Source: Candidatus Aenigmatarchaeota archaeon (GTDB lineage: Archaea; Aenigmatarchaeota; Aenigmatarchaeia; GW2011-AR5; WALA01). From it: a DNA stretch of 15,193 nt. The stretch is taken from positions 1-15,193 of the forward strand of contig WALA01000014.1 of the NCBI GenBank assembly GCA_015523085.1. Reading direction: 5' to 3'. The translations under genes and the position numbers were made by a program. Below, in pieces: positions 14,154-15,193 of this stretch. How positions within the stretch are numbered: position 1 is the stretch's first letter; the number at the start of each line of letters is the position of its first letter. Below the pieces are notes generated by a model that made no database searches, was not told the DNA's origin, and saw only the letters and a program-made list of their open reading frames with translations.

Positions 14154-15193
14154 TTCAGCTCACCGTTTTCCATTGCCTGAAGTATGTACAAGTCGGCCCT
14201 GGCCTTTATGTCCTTGTACTGACCTTTGGACATCGTGTTCAAATACTGAGACGCCGCATTTTCCTCGGCGGAGCTCATTCCCGTAAATCCCCCTTCCAAA
14301 TCCTCGAGGTCATCCTTGATTCGATTGTGGACATCCTTCCACTTCATTCCGTGCGAGCGGTAGAACTTCGCCTGCTTGACAACGTAATCGTATTCTTTGT
14401 GGTAATACCTTGCGATGATTTTTTTCGTTCCCATGGTCATTGCGTCGACGGCGAATTCCATCGGTTTTCCGACCGCCGGAACGGAAACGAGCGTGTTCTT
14501 GGACACGGAGAGCGATTTCTCGCGGTCCTCGACACCGCTCATTTGGTTGTACAGCGATGCGCTCTTCCTGTCCACGTTCAGGTCTCGTGCCGTTTTCTCA
14601 ACACTATTGTCAAAAAAGTTCGTGTCCTTGTCATCCTTGAAATAATCCTTGTATGCGCCTAATACGGGAAGCTTGCTCGCTATGGCGTCTATCAACGGGT
14701 TTGAGACGTACTTGTTGAAGCCGTACTTCAACTTGAACCAAAGCCCCGTGCCTTTCTTGACGTTTGGATGGGATTTTTCTATTGCCCGATCGTCTTGGAC
14801 TATTTTCACAACGCTCCCTCCGGGAGTTTTCACGGCAATTGTTTCCGCGCCAGTGCTGATTGCAATCTTCTTGACATTCGATGAGACGGATTCCAATTTT
14901 TTCTTCTTGCCTTGAAGGCGCTGCTCCGTCTCGCGGTATATTTTAATTAGCTTTTTCGTTTCTCCGCTCTCCACAGATGATTCGTGCTTTTGTGATTGGG
15001 TTTTCGGCGGCGTTTTCGGCTTGAAGTAAACCGTGACCTCGGCCTTCTTTTCATTGTCGCCTTTTTTGACGTATGCGCTCACGGTTGCCTGAGGGAAAAT
15101 CTCATCGGGCGCCAAATGAATTATACGCTCTGCAACGCCGTTGACGACGTTCATCTCACCGCCGAGAATGACTCCCTGTGCTTCGTAGTGAGC
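14150..15193 (-). CDS. Hypothetical protein, 5' end beyond the window
   Basis: No family was recognised. The frame stays open from the stop at 14150 to the right edge. An ATG at 15154 would give 334 residues, but the 13 codons above it (reading AHYEAQGVILGGE) look like continuing protein, and GGTG is only two bases from that ATG instead of the usual five. I therefore treat the gene as 5'-truncated. The first visible 60 residues (such as HLAPDEIFPQATVSAYV) look like beta-strands of a sandwich domain. A lysine/glutamine-rich linker with helical character follows, then a mixed helical region with no clear membrane segment. It is coupled to the downstream membrane-anchored gene. Confidence 0.65.
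   Translation of the reverse strand, partial: AHYEAQGVILGGEMNVVNGVAERIIHLAPDEIFPQATVSAYVKKGDNEKKAEVTVYFKPKTPPKTQSQKHESSVESGETKKLIKIYRETEQRLQGKKKKLESVSSNVKKIAISTGAETIAVKTPGGSVVKIVQDDRAIEKSHPNVKKGTGLWFKLKYGFNKYVSNPLIDAIASKLPVLGAYKDYFKDDKDTNFFDNSVEKTARDLNVDRKSASLYNQMSGVEDREKSLSVSKNTLVSVPAVGKPMEFAVDAMTMGTKKIIARYYHKEYDYVVKQAKFYRSHGMKWKDVHNRIKDDLEDLEGGFTGMSSAEENAASQYLNTMSKGQYKDIKARADLYILQAMENGELK

Noticed and set aside
1..15193. Many GAGCTC hexamers across the window, first taken as a dispersed repeat
   Set aside because: Most are Glu-Leu or Glu-Leu-like codon pairs (GAG CTC) in minus-strand genes; no spacing or flanking conservation was seen.
1..15193. tRNA or rRNA genes, CRISPR arrays, insertion sequences
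   Set aside because: Coding genes fill nearly the whole window. The three gaps (36, 96 and 125 bases) contain no cloverleaf, no repeat-spacer pattern and no transposase or terminal inverted repeats.

Overview
The window is archaeal chromosomal DNA. Marker genes on the minus strand settle this: both subunits of DNA topoisomerase VI, the translation factor aIF1A, NMD3, a Pno1/Dim2-like KH protein, a group II chaperonin (thermosome) and class III (archaellin/pilin-type) signal peptides. Genes are packed tightly, often with stop and start codons overlapping (ATGA or TGATG). No gap exceeds about 125 bases. Promoters have TATA boxes at archaeal spacing, and translation uses either a GGTG Shine-Dalgarno core five bases before the start or no leader. 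Small compact genes and a type IV pilus-like locus with duplicated membrane subunits suggest a DPANN or related euryarchaeal lineage. That placement is a guess from style, not a phylogenetic result.

Layout from left to right, all minus strand unless stated. (1) 1-4021 is an informational operon read nmd3, aIF1A, KH/Dim2-like, top6B, top6A. It has its own leaderless-type promoter, and top6A runs off the left edge missing only its last few codons. (2) 4050-10897 is an eight-gene type IV pilus/archaellum-like assembly operon. It is read as a coiled-coil protein, two pilin-like proteins, a VirB11/FlaI-type ATPase with a long N-terminal extension, two TadC/FlaJ-type membrane platform proteins (the second with a six-cysteine external loop), a third pilin-like protein and a large sequon-rich pilin-like protein. 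No prepilin peptidase and no FlaH-like ATPase is present in the window. (3) 10901-10996 is a divergent promoter region. (4) 10997-11605 on the plus strand is uridine kinase, the only plus-strand gene. (5) 11614-13269 is the thermosome, convergent with uridine kinase. It has a T-rich terminator inside the end of that gene and an upstream region with two imperfect 20-bp repeats that look like operators. (6) 13395 to the right edge holds two overlapping genes of unknown function: a membrane-anchored, extracytoplasmic protein and a protein truncated at its 5' end by the window edge.

How they work together: block 1 couples ribosome-subunit maturation, translation initiation and DNA topology under one promoter. 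Block 2 is a self-contained surface-filament or secretion machine whose ATPase drives two platform proteins to assemble or export the four pilin-like products. Uridine kinase salvages pyrimidines and the thermosome folds protein. They are neighbours of the pilus operon but have their own promoters.
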